NCBI GenBank assembly: GCA_029339505.1
Contig: JAQISU010000097.1
Location: 5,609,001-5,673,000, forward strand
DNA length: 64,000 nt
From: Unio delphinus
Taxonomy: Eukaryota > Mollusca > Bivalvia > Unionida > Unionidae
Reading direction: 5' to 3'
A program made the position numbers and the translations under genes. Position 1 is the first letter of the stretch, and the number at the start of each line of letters is the position of its first letter. The notes below the pieces were generated by a model. That model ran no database searches. It was not told the origin of the DNA and saw only the letters and a program-made list of their open reading frames with translations. Shown here piece after piece: positions 25,314 through 38,699 of the stretch.

Positions 25314-26150
25314 CTACATCCAGAACATGTCAGTTTCCACACAGAACAATTACATCATTCACACTAGTATTTAAGAGCTGTACAAAAACAACATATTGGC
25401 AAATTTTTATGAAAATAAACTGACCACAAACACATACATAATTATCAAACATACAATACATGTAACAAAGATCTATGAAAAGTTATCTGTATTTTCATTC
25501 TGTCATAAGTACAATAAACAATTATTATGTCACATCTGATCAATATAAACTATGACCTCATGTTTAGTTCCTGATGTTTGGTGCAAGTTTAAAATATAAT
25601 GTAGGTATTCAGTTCCTCAAACAAAGCCATATGATCAAACACATCAGTTAGTCCAAAAATCAAGTCAACTAATGTACTAAAAAACAGCACAATAATAAGC
25701 TCTAATGCTGCTTAGCTGTAATATTTTGGCAACTTTGGAGTTACATAAATATTCAACATGTATGTTCCATTCTGTGTAATTATCAGTTATTCTGATTGTT
25801 ACAAATAGCTTGTACCCTGAAATCAGACTAATGGCTGTCTAGAACCCATCAACATATATTTGGTTTTTCTTTCATTTCTACAACTTTTTTTGGGAGACAT
25901 CAATAAATTAGCATTATTAAGTATGTTTTATCTTCCTTTGATCAAGATTCTGATTGGAGGCCTGTAGGACAGGATCATCTGTTTGAGCATGAAAAATGCA
26001 AATCCGATGACAAATGAAGCCTCGCGATACACCTGATGTAATGTTTATGAACTATGACTTAAATGTTCCCAATGCAAACTTGCCGACACTAAAAGCTTAC
26101 ACAGGACCGAAACCATTTTCTTGCTTGAAAGGAAAGTTGTTATTCTTTTC
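25314..26150. other. Non-coding host DNA, no gene seen
   Basis: AT-rich sequence without splice-flanked open frames or repeats. Confidence 0.45.
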
Positions 26151-26152
26151 AC

Positions 26153-26260
26153 TTAAACATTGAGTATTTCATGATTTACTAAGTCAAACTGCTTTTGAAA
26201 ATCCAAAAGAATTCCCAATATATTTTCAGCAGCCATATCCCACAGCCATTCTTCTGCAAT
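26153..26260 (-). mobile_element. LINE reverse-transcriptase fragment
   Basis: On the - strand a short open stretch reads ..AAENILGILLDFQKQFDLVN.. and then HEILN. This is the catalytic-motif region (xLLDFxKAFDxVNHxIL) of non-LTR reverse transcriptase. It is truncated on both sides, the 3' part abutting non-repeat DNA. Confidence 0.6.
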
Positions 26261-26339
26261 TCTGGTTAAGGTGGAAATGGAAGTGCGAGGTATAAATAAA
26301 AAAAACAAGTGATTCTCAGCAATGAAGATTATGGTTGAA

Positions 26340-28135
26340 CTGATTTTACAAAAGTTACATGGCAACATGAATTTTGACCATGATGATTTCTGAACTGATA
26401 TTTACAAAAGTTACTTGGCAACACGAATTTTAACCATGATTATTTCTGAACTGATATTTACAAAAGTTACATGGCAACATGAATTTTGACCATGATGATT
26501 TCTGAACTGATATTTACAAAAGTTACATGGCAACATGAATTTTGACCATGATGATTTCTGAACTGATATTTACAAAAGTTACATGGCAACATGAATTTTG
26601 ACCATGATGATTTCTGAACTGATATTTACAAAAATTACTTGGCAACATGAATTTTGACCATGATGATTTCTGAACTGATATTTACAAAAGTTACATTGCA
26701 ACATGAATTTTAACCATGATGATTTCTGAACTGATATTTACAAAAGTTACTTGGCAACATGAATTTTGACCATGATGATTTCTGAACTGATATTTACAAA
26801 AGTTACATGGCAACATGAATTTTTACCATGATGATTTCTGAACTGATATTTACAAAAGTTACATGGCAACATGAATTTTGATCATGATGATTTCTGAACT
26901 GATATTTACAAAAGTTACATGGCAACATGAATTTTGACCATGATGATTTCTGAACTGATATTTACAAAAGTTACATGGCAACATGAATTTTGACTATGAT
27001 GATTTCTGAACTGATATTTACAAAAGTTACATGGCAACATGAATTTTGACCATGATGATTTCTGAACTGATATTTACAAAAATTACTTGGCAACATGAAT
27101 TTTGACCATGATGATTTCTGAACTGATATTTACAAAAGTTACATTGCAACATGAATTTTAACCATGATGATTTCTGAACTGATATTTACAAAAGTTACAT
27201 GGCAACATGAATTTTGATCATGATGATTTCTGAACTGATATTTACAAAAGTTACATGGCAACATGAATTTTGACCATGATGATTTCTGAACTGATATTTA
27301 CAAAAGTTATATGGCAACATGAATTTTGATCATGATGATTTCTGAACTGATATTTACAAAAGTTACATGGCAACATGAATTTTGACCATGATGATTTCTG
27401 AACTGATATTTACAAAAGTTACATGGCAACATGAATTTTAACCATGATGATTTCTGAACTGATATTTAAAAAAGTTACATGGCAACATGAATTTTGACCA
27501 TGATGATTTCTGAACTGATATTTACAAAAGTTACATGGCAACATGAATTTTGGCCATGATGATTTCTGAACTGATATTTACAAAAGTTACTTGGCAACAT
27601 GAATTTTGACCATGATGATTTCTGAACTGATATTTACAAAAGTTACATGGCAACATGAATTTTGACCATGATGATTTCTGAACTGATATTTACAAAAGTT
27701 ACATGGCAACTATGAATTTTGACCATGATGATTTCTGAACTGATATTTACAAAAGTTACTTGGCAACTATGAATTTTGATCATGATGATTTCTGAACTGA
27801 TATTTACAAAAGTTACTTGGCAACATGAATTTTAACCATGATGATTTCTGAACTGATATTTACAAAAGTTACTTGGCAACATGAATTTTGACCATGATGA
27901 TTTCTGAACTGATATTTACAAAAGTTACATGGCAACTATGAATTTTGACCATGATGATTTCTGAACTGATATTTACAAAAGTTACTTGGCAACTATGAAT
28001 TTTGATCATGATGATTTCTGAACTGATATTTACAAAAGTTACTTGGCAACATGAATTTTAACCATGATGATTTCTGAACTGATATTTACAAAAGTTACTT
28101 GGCAACATGAATTTTAACCATGATGATTTCTGAAG
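26340..28135. repeat. 56-bp minisatellite, about 32 copies
   Basis: Unit GATTTCTGAACTGATATTTA plus CAAAAGTTACATGGCAACATGAATTTTGACCATGAT, with variants ACATGG/ACTTGG, GACC/AACC/GATC and an AACTATG insertion in later copies. Variant units recur in blocks. Confidence 0.98.
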
Positions 28136-28453
28136 ATAAATGGATTACTTTCTGAAGATAGAGCATAATCCTGCTACTTGGAAGTCAGGAAAAATATTGA
28201 TATCAAAACTAATATTCAAATGAAAGTGTTCTTTCAATACAGGTAGTCCACTATCACCTGTCTTCACAGGACAGGAAACAGATAAAACCGTGCAAGAAAA
28301 GCCTGATCATTTATTCCATGTGGTCGTACAAACGTTTTTCATTACAGATTGTATTGTTATAATTTGAAGATATATGTCTGGTCCAAATGGAGGAGAGTAA
28401 TAAATGCCAATTTTCTACAGCATTACAAATCAATCATGTTGAAATCTAAAGAG

Positions 28454-28457
<4 letters not shown>

Positions 28458-28513
<56 letters not shown>
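28458..28513. repeat. (TA)n microsatellite
   Basis: About 27 TA units. Confidence 0.98.
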
Positions 28514-28516
<3 letters not shown>

Positions 28517-29828
28517 AAACACAATTAAAAATTAATTCCTACTTAGGATTAAACATACAAGTGATCAATGTAATAAGAACCATTATAAATTTTGTGAATG
28601 CCATTTTTTGACTTGGTTGCAAGCTGCTGTTAATTAAAAATAACAATTAATCTTGCAGTGTTGGAATCCATTATCATAAAAGTAAACCCCATCTGAGTCA
28701 ATATCCTTCATGCTATAGAAGAAGTCACACTCACACAGGTCATGTATGCATTCAACACCAGTTATTTCAGTCAAGGGTGACAATTTTTAGAACTTGATTC
28801 TACGTATCTTTAAAGTGGTAAGTATTCACTTCATTTGGAGTCTTATTAGATCAACATTCCATTAGAAAGCCATTATTGAGATGTGCTATGGCAAATTTGA
28901 TGTTAAATTACATAGATATTTTTTGGACAAAATGAACCGGAAAGTGTGATGCAGTACAATCCGGACTGAATGTCCTGCACTGTGAGGTCACAATGAAAGC
29001 TACGCATATTGATAACAAATTCGTACTACCGTGGATTGTGATGATTTACTTGACGTGCTCTTTAATTGACCAATGTTTCGCTAATGGCGACTATTGTAAA
29101 ACACCACCGAGATCGATAATTTTTGTCATGCTGTTCTTTGATGAAAGTTAAAGTGCAAAGCAATAATCAGGATGGAACAGACTTTGAATACAGAAAATTA
29201 GTGTTACATATTAAAAGAACAATTATATTTAATTTAAACCGAGTAAATATGCATGCATGACCCAAGTGACCTTTACTACAGAACCAAATCATTCCATAAA
29301 GATTTCAGTAAATACACATTTTTAACTTCATGTATATTTTCTGTGCATTTTATTTCAACAGAACTTAATATATATTCAAAAAGATGTATTTTAAAATAAG
29401 AGATACATCATCACAAGGTGACATGATTACATTTAAAATCCTTTTTGATGAGAAACTCAAAATTTGCGTATATTTTATATGTTATATTAAAGACTGGCTA
29501 AATTTGATAGCTAAACGAATATGTAACTCAAACGACGAGGGTAGGCGTTCTTCAAAGTTGATTCCGATTTATTTCAATCATGTAGATACTGATGATATAG
29601 ACAAAGGTTAAGTTTGTGAACGTGGATACCGACTACGGCATGAATGGCATTATTTAAAACAATAAAGATAAACTCGAAAAGACTTTTACAGTGGTTTTAA
29701 ACAATTAAACATTACCTAAAACGGCTGGAATTAACAGAAAATAAATGCAATACATCTTTCTAACTATACCGACGTCTTGTCCTCATTGTTTTGCAACTCT
29801 TTCCATTACAAATACAATCTAGTTAGTT
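28514..29828. other. Host DNA with more CpG, one short signal-peptide-like frame
   Basis: No gene is supported. A 52-codon + strand frame at 28,993-29,151 starts MKATHIDNKFVLPWIVMIYL, a signal-peptide-like N-terminus, then ends. It could be a first exon, but no convincing donor was found. Confidence 0.25.
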
Positions 29829-29911
29829 TTACAACTTTGCGATAACTTTTTTTTTCTGGAATAGTTCTCCATCTTCATCAACAACCAATGTATTCTTACG
29901 CTGGTTACTTC
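29829..29911 (-). CDS. Possible terminal exon of a host gene
   Basis: On the - strand an acceptor-like tract (CTTGACTTGCCGGGCAG) precedes a frame of about 27 codons with charged, protein-like composition (RKNTLVVDEDGELFQKKKVI) ending in TAA. No family was recognised. It is too short to be sure. Confidence 0.25.
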
Positions 29912-31980
29912 CTGCCCGGCAAGTCAAGGATATTCGCACTTACATGGGGAAAAAATCCCAGTCGTACACCACTAAATTAAAACAACGATAGTATTTATCA
30001 ACTCTCTAATTCATCTTTCTGTATATGTATAACAAGTATGATGGAAAGGTATATTTTAAACTTTGTTCGTGCAAGCAATGTTGTAAGCAAGTCGTTTCGT
30101 GGCCCTGACCCCCACCCACCTCTTTCATCATTGGCTTCACCCATGCCATCAATAGAACTGGTTTTGTATCACGTAAGAGAAATCAAAGACAACTTCAAAT
30201 TTATATATTTAATTATTCGAACAGGTTTTAGAATCTCGTAGACAAAAACAACAGTCCCTTGCTATCGTGCATTTTCTCGCATCACGGTCACTCACGTAGA
30301 GCTAGTTCTCTGTTCTTCTTAAAATGGTCTAAGGGAGGCGACTCGCCCAGTGTTCCATTAAAGATGGGTTTTGATCAACACAAAAAGGAACGCATATACA
30401 CAGTTGTATCGTATATAGTCCTTTTCTTTCTGTTTTTTTTTTTTTAAATATTCACATATTTGAAAAATCGAATGCTTGATAATTAAAATAATTTATTTTC
30501 GTCTGGAACAACTCAATATATATGGTTAGAAAGATTAACCGCGCCTCCAAAGATCATCGGTTCCATTTTAAATGCAACGGGGAGCATTTAAAAACAGAGC
30601 AAAGGAGATTTTAGTGATTTCATAGCAAAGTAGACTTCTTTATGGTGTTTTTTTTCATCATTGACACTTTGACGCTGAAGATAAAAGAACCATTTTATTA
30701 GAAAGTGATACAACGAAAAAAAACAAGTGTAATTTCAGTTTGTTTTGCTTTTCTTAGATGAAGGAATTTTTTTTGTTTGTATATTTCACTAAATTTACTA
30801 TTGATAAATGCTATGAATATTTAGAGACCAGCCATTCAGTGTTAAGGGTGACATTGTGATGGCTAGCTCTTTTTTGTCTAAAGCAAAATGAAAGCAAGAG
30901 TATACTTTTATGGCATTTTGGAAGTTGGGGGTATTTTGTTTTCTACAAAAACTCCAGCTCGCCCCAAAAATTAAACCGCCCCTAGCTACCTTTTTTTGAG
31001 TGATACAATACAAAGGTTATTATATTAGATTTCACCAGCATTGAAGAATACTCTACTGCTATCTTTTCTCGAAACATTAAGTAGGGGCGTGGAATCTGAT
31101 ACAACATTTCACATGCGAGATAAATAATACATATTTTCTTTGAATATATAATAAATCATTTATTTTTTTTTTAAAAAAAGTAACTTAACGCGCAAGAGAA
31201 ACTGGATTAAATTTAATTAAATAGTTTAAGATTTTAATTTATAATGGGAGCTGCACAAGGTATTCATTATTATTTACATTATATTAGTATTACAGCCATC
31301 TACATCTTGTTTTACCTAGACCTGCGATTTATAGTCAGAGGGCACGGTAATCCCCGTCCCCCACTCCCGGCCCCATGTTTCATTGATTTAAGGGTTAAAC
31401 AGACCACTGGCACTATTAACAACATATTTGCATAAAAACAGGGAGTTTAAGCGAGGTACGGATGGGAAGCAGAACTGTCATCTCTAAGAACGATACTTGG
31501 CATGGAATATCCTGAAAAACTCTTCAGAACGGCAATACCTGTCGTATCCTGGAACTCTCCTCCATAAAGCAAATCTTAATCGCATATCCTGGAAGACTTC
31601 TCCTCAGTAATACAGTAGTGTGTGGGGGCACTAGCGACAATGCACCTTTAACGTTTAAATAGGGGGTTTACACTTTGTTGACAATGGGAGTTTAACATGG
31701 AGAATATTGAGACTGTATAGCGACCAGGGAGAACTGGGTTGTTGTACAGGGATAATAGAAATTGAACAGGTAAGGGTGACGTCCCGGTACTGAAGATTGG
31801 TAACCATGTAGCGAGTGTTTGACCTGAATATGCGCTACTCTAGGAAGAGGCAGATACAGAAGAGTATAGACATATACATATATAGTACATACATATACCT
31901 ATATAATACATACATATACATATATAATACATACATCAAAAATTGTAGTTGATCAACATCTGACCATTTTAATTAGGTTT
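29912..31980. other. Non-coding host DNA, no gene seen
   Basis: Short open frames only. A small ATACATATA-type repeat lies at about 31,865-31,935, and CATATCCTGGAA-type segments recur near 31,500-31,600. Confidence 0.4.
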
Positions 31981-32580
31981 ATAGCATTCAGGTACCACTG
32001 ATTAAAAAATCGATGTTGTTTCCCATGCAGTCGTTCCTTGCGTTGCACTTGAATCTGTACAAGGCAGTTGTAAATGCGTTGTGCACGCGTTTTCGCAGCT
32101 CAGAGTTAGATTCTGAATTTCAAACCAACCAGCTTCTGATATCAATCATATAACAATGGTTAGACTATGGTTGCAAATATTTGTTTGTAAACAGTAAATT
32201 TTCAGAATTACTAACTTCAAACATTCATCTCACTGGTACAAACATGTTACTCAAAATCTTTCGTGTTGATATATCTTACCATTTAATGGTCTTCTTAATA
32301 TAAAAAAGTAATTGTATAAGAGTTAAAAATATCCGTATCACTTTTCATAAATTGTGTATTGCTAGTAAAGTCCATTATTTCCAAGCGATAAATTAGATTT
32401 ATTGGTAAATTTGCTAATGCTCGACGCTTAAAGCATTTGTTAGAATATTGAGGCAATTTTTCGTTTGTAAACTATTCTTATAGCATTCAGGTACCATTGA
32501 TTAAAATAACCAGTTTTATATCATTTAGGTATCATTGAGTTGATCGTAAATGTGTTGTACACGCGTTTTCTCAGATGGTT
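31981..32580. repeat. Diverged direct duplication, roughly 490 bp apart
   Basis: TATAGCATTCAGGTACCA.TGATTAAAA occurs at about 31,981 and 32,479. TTGT.CACGCGTTTTC.CAG recurs after each copy. The second copy is shorter. Confidence 0.6.
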
Positions 32581-34798
<2,218 letters not shown>

Positions 34799-35770
34799 TG
34801 TTACGTTTATCTAATTTAATAAATACTTAATTGTTTGTTGTCAGTTTTAACTTCTTTTTTTATTTTTCAATACATGATGTTGTAATGTAAATTTATTCAC
34901 TAGAGATGATGTTTTTTTTCAGAAAATCGGTTAACCTGAATTTTCTTTGATAAACACATAATATTGACCTTGATCCTGACCTTGATTCAAGGTTAGTGGA
35001 AACCACGTAAATAAGTTTTATTTTAATCTTAAAATGACTATGTTTTGTCAAGGCCACAATGTGACTAGTAAAGAGAAGAAGTAAACAACTGTTCAGTCTT
35101 AAAGAAAAACTGATTAGTTCTCGTGCGGGTCATGTTAGAAGTACGTGATATAAACGATCACGTGACTCGTTCCACCCCACCCAACCCAACCCCTTCGTGA
35201 TTTAAAACTTTGGTGATTTTTTTCGCAACTACGAATTAGAATACTATATAAGCTTTGTTTTAGTGAAGTATCGTTAGTTCAGGGCTTTTACAAATGACTT
35301 TAAGTCTTTTTCTTTTGTTGTAGCCAGTTTTTTAATCCATGTTAACAATTCTTCAGTTCCTTTTTATTTTAAAGAATTAACTCTGGAAATATTGTATGTG
35401 GTCATACAAAAAAAATCTTGGGCAATGACAGTTTATCTGAATCTTATTCGGATTTCCAACACCAGATTGTTAAATCTTGTGATTCTACAAGGAACTATAG
35501 ATAAAAACGCTACATCCTCGTCTTCCATCTTGGATTTTCCATCAGTACTCAAACCTTAATATGTTTAAACATTTCATTACTAATAAGTTTGTAATTTTAT
35601 TCGTGGATTATTCCTGAATTATGTTTTTATTTTTGGATTCTTTAAACTGTAAGTTCTTTTTCCGTTTTCACAATCATTTTCCAGAGAAATAAATTAGTTG
35701 TTAATTTTTACAAAGCGTGCTGTTTTCACTCTTTCGTTGTTACAGTTTATCAGAGCTTAAACTCGTAACG
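34799..35770 (+). mobile_element. Solo LTR (about 970 bp), same family as 21,381-22,187
   Basis: Starts TGTTACG, ends CGTAACG (last base mutated from A), and is flanked by CAAT on both sides (34,795-34,798 and 35,771-35,774). A TATA box (TATATAAG, about 35,245) and a downstream AATAAA (about 35,688) give the + orientation of an LTR promoter and polyadenylation site. It lies only about 330 bp left of the virus-like element. Confidence 0.75.
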
Positions 35771-35791
35771 CAATAAGGAGATAACCAGTTG

Positions 35792-35795
<4 letters not shown>

Positions 35796-35837
<42 letters not shown>
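35796..35837. repeat. (CT)n microsatellite
   Basis: About 20 CT units directly before the SINE head. Confidence 0.95.
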
Positions 35838-35841
<4 letters not shown>

Positions 35842-35998
35842 GTCTAGTGGTTAGAGTGTCCGCGGAAGCGGGACGTCGTGGGTTCGATCCCGGGCCGAGT
35901 CATACCAAAGATTTTACTATAGACATCACTATAAACTGCCTCACTGCAGACATCATAGCGATATGACTGAAAAATTGTTAAAGCTACGTTAAAAATCT
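35838..35998 (+). mobile_element. tRNA-derived SINE
   Basis: tRNA-like head with an A box (GGTCGTCTAGTGGTTAGAG) and a perfect B box (GGGTTCGATCCCGGGCC). The body and tail (GCGATATGACTGAAAAATTG then AAGCTACGTTAAAA) match the - strand copy at 14,114-14,413, but the body is shorter. It is not a functional tRNA gene: the head runs into SINE sequence without a full cloverleaf. Confidence 0.8.
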
Positions 35999-36101
35999 GG
36001 AGAATTATTCTTTGACAACGAGTGATTCTTCGGAAACCAAAATCAACGGACTATGTATGGTTATAAAAAATGACATAATGGCAGTAATATGAATGTGTTT
36101 C

Positions 36102-36176
36102 AGCAGCAGAGAAGGTGGACAGACCGAAACTATTTCAAGCAAACCGAAACTATTTCAAACAAAGTCCTAAAAAATT
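36102..36176. repeat. Left terminus of the virus-like element
   Basis: Begins AGCAGCAGAGAAGGTGGA, then four diverged ACCGAA.CTATTTCAA.CAAA units up to the ATPase stop. Only the first ~20 bp match the other termini in this window. Confidence 0.6.
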
Positions 36177-36878
36177 TCAAACCGAATCTATTTCAAACAA
36201 AGTCTTAAAGGATTTCAACCGAATATTTTGATCAAGTCCGATACGATATCTTGATCTCGGGTCGTGCAAATTTATCGTTACAAATCCATGTGGAATTGAC
36301 TGAGCGTGACTAAAGAAATTTCTAAAGAGATCATAATCCATATCACCGCCGCACCAAGTCTGCCAAATATTTCGTAGTGTCTGTGTGTCTACTCCATTAA
36401 ATACAGCAAGAATATTGCAGTTATCTCTGATCACTTTTAGTATGTGTGTGTATCGTTGAGTGACATAAATCACATCGGTATTTTTATGCCTACCTCTGGA
36501 AAATATCCTAGCGGGATTATTTTGATTGTCTAGCATGACATCATCATATACGACTAAATTGTTAATATCTCCATCAATATCATCAATGCTCGGTGCTTCA
36601 TCGATATCGGTTATAAACTCAATAATACCCTCGCCGGATTCTTCTACTGCTTTGTCGTTAAAATCTTTTAACACATTGTAACATCGTTGATCATCTACAC
36701 TTGGAGCTACTAAATACATCTTATCCCATTTCATTCACCTCGTTATTAAATTAAGTAACAACTGCGTCTTGCTACTTCCATATGGTCCAATTATAATCAT
36801 ACGAATAGAATTCGGTAGCGCTGCATGATGCTTAATTGGTTCTCGTGTTTTTGTTGCCGAAAAATCAATTACATTCAT
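36177..36878 (-). pseudogene. FtsK/HerA (A32-like) genome-packaging ATPase, one in-frame stop
   Basis: The packaging ATPase of Polintons and related viruses drives DNA into the capsid. From the ATG at 36,878 the first frame carries the Walker A motif (IIIGPYGSSKTQLLL) and ends at TGA (36,737-36,735). The same frame resumes at once (MKWDKMYLVAP) and runs 185 codons to 36,177. Walker B is LVVYDDVMLD, and an RGRHKNTDVIYVTQ segment (the usual arginine/glutamine sensor region) follows. The total of about 233 codons fits the family. The single TGA, with no frameshift, is the only break, so recent inactivation, a sequence error or readthrough are all possible. It is divergent from the next gene, with 17 bp between the starts. 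Confidence 0.85.
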
Positions 36879-36895
36879 GTTATTATAAATAAATT
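36879..36895. promoter_or_regulatory. Very short divergent promoter region
   Basis: Only 17 AT-only bases (TTATTATAAATAAATT core) lie between the ATPase start (- strand) and the zinc-ribbon/PLA2 start (+ strand). Both genes must share TATA-like elements here or use promoters inside each other. TTATTATA also precedes several other starts in the element (41,748; 55,745; 56,846). Confidence 0.45.
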
Positions 36896-37410
36896 ATGGA
36901 TCTATATTGTGTGAAATGTAAGAAGCGTACTAGCACAAACGACTTGACGACGATTACAACCAGAAATAACAAATCAGCACATACTGTTAAGTGTGTATAA
37001 TGTGGTACAAAGAAATTTAGATTTGTTTCGCTTGATAAAATCAAGGATTTAAAAAAACGAGGAGGTGATATTGCAGCCAAGTTAGTAAAACTCCCAGGAA
37101 CACCATAGACAAAATATCCGGGAGAAAAATACCTTCCAGGTATAGTTATTGTGGACCCGGGACCAGACTCGATATCAGATTGATGATCAAAACCAACTCC
37201 GACCCGGTGAATATCCAATAAACGCTATTGATAAGGCGTGTCATGCTCATGATCTTGCTTATGAAAAGCAACAATATTCAACACAGACATATCGTGAAAT
37301 TAATTAATGCGTTGAATTCTATCACTGATAAATCCTTCAAAGAAAAGTTGGCATCATGGTTGATAAAATCGGCGATGAAAAGTAAATTGATGTTGGGTAC
37401 TGGTAATTAA
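36896..37410 (+). pseudogene. Zn-ribbon plus phospholipase-A2-like protein, broken
   Basis: It starts MDLYCVKCKKRT, a CxxC zinc-ribbon half. The second half (CGTKKF) follows after an in-frame TAA (36,998). Then comes a GGDIAAKLVKLPG segment, a TAG (37,106) and, across further frame changes, a PLA2-like core. YCGPGT (about 37,147-37,162) fits the calcium-binding loop and HAHDLAY (about 37,243-37,263) the catalytic His-Asp pair. The tail is ALNSITDKSFKEKLASWLIK, ending at 37,410. In parvoviruses and several Polinton-like elements a PLA2 domain of this sort helps virions cross membranes. The gene has at least two stops and two frameshifts, so it cannot make a full product. Confidence 0.7.
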
Positions 37411-37417
37411 TAACATC

Positions 37418-38335
37418 ATGGAATCTATTTATTATTCCCCAAGAGGATACTGGAGGGGTAAATCAGCAGTCAGTAAACTCGCTAGCGCTGCAAGGGTGAA
37501 AATACCACTGCAGCAGATTGGTTATCCAAACAGGCGATATGACAAATTTATCTACCACCGCCTAAACAAATTAACTACTCGCATTTTGATGTCAGCGTCG
37601 TTAATGACGTTCATCAAGCTGATATATTATTTCTGCCGCATGATGGTGTTTACAGGTACTCGCTAACCGTAGTTGATGTTGCGAGTCGATACAAACAAGC
37701 AGAACCTTTAAAGACAAAATCATCAACTGAGGTGGCTTCTGCGTTTGAAAGGATTTATCGACGAGGTCCTCTGCATTGGCCAAATCTAGTACAAGTTGAT
37801 CCTGTCAAGGAATTTCAGGGTGCAGTGTTATCAACAATGAAGAATCATAATGTCACCATCAGACGAGGACATACTGCACTACATCGCGATCAGGCAATTG
37901 TTTAACGATTTAATCGGAAACTTGCTGAGCGGTTATTTGGATATCAATACGCGAAGGAATTTATTTATGGGCCAAGAGATTACCAGGCGTAATTACCGCG
38001 CTAAATAATGAGATTACTCGAACAATTAATATGAAACCTAACAACGCGATTAAAAAAAGTATATACCTGTAAAGCCGAAAAATGATTTTTCAAAACAACC
38101 AATGCTCGGCAATGTCACTGTTAGGTATTTATATGAACCAGGAGAGCTTGAAGGTGGTAAAAAAGAGCTACTGATCCTATTTGGAGTGTCACTACGCATA
38201 AAATATCTAGCATAACACGATCCACGGGTAGAACGCCAGTCTATAGGTTGGATTCAACTGCTCCTAAGCGGGGATTTACTCGTGAACGATTACAAGTGAT
38301 ACCCGAGGACACTCAATTACCGCCGCATGGTCTTA
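37418..38335 (+). pseudogene. Retroviral-type (rve) integrase of the Polinton, inactivated
   Basis: N-terminal YYSPRGYWRGKSAVSKLASA is typical of Polinton integrases. The catalytic core follows in three frame segments: HQADILFLP with the first Asp at 37,621-37,623, SLTVVDVASRYKQAEPLK, and PNLVQVDPVKEF with the second Asp at 37,798-37,800. Where the third catalytic residue (Glu, before RFNRKLAERLFGYQYAKEF) should be, the codon is TAA (37,903-37,905). The C-terminal part keeps a chromodomain/SH3-like stretch (RYLYEPGELEGG, then DPIWSV..). At least three frameshifts are present. The enzyme would have joined element ends to host DNA with short target duplications, and it is dead here. Confidence 0.85.
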
Positions 38336-38699
38336 ACTATCACTTCTTCTTCTGTTGCACTCAAGACAAGTCAGCATCACATTATCTCTGGCATGACCTA
38401 CGCTGATATCTTTTCTGTCTACGGTAAATTGGCAGGGGTCTTTATCCGACCAAGACCAACGCATTATACGATTGCAACTCGCTCAGTGATTATTCTGTTG
38501 TTGTTTTAGTGTGATTATAAATTCAGCACCAATGTCAAATTTTCTGTTATATTTTTTTATCCTGCTGTTTATAACCAGTGAGTTTTTTTCTGATTATATC
38601 ATCGCTGACAATATCATTGTTGCTGATGTCATTATAATCTAAAACAACTCTTCGAAGTTGATTTATTCTTCGTACTCTGAACACTGCAAGATAAACTAA
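38336..38699. other. Gap between convergent genes, nothing recognised
   Basis: Between the integrase end and the helicase end lie AT-rich sequence and ATGTCATTATAATC-like pieces. It contains no supported gene. Confidence 0.4.

Noticed and set aside
35838..35910. Functional tRNA gene
   Set aside because: A and B boxes are present but the head continues directly into SINE body shared with another copy, and no complete cloverleaf was seen.
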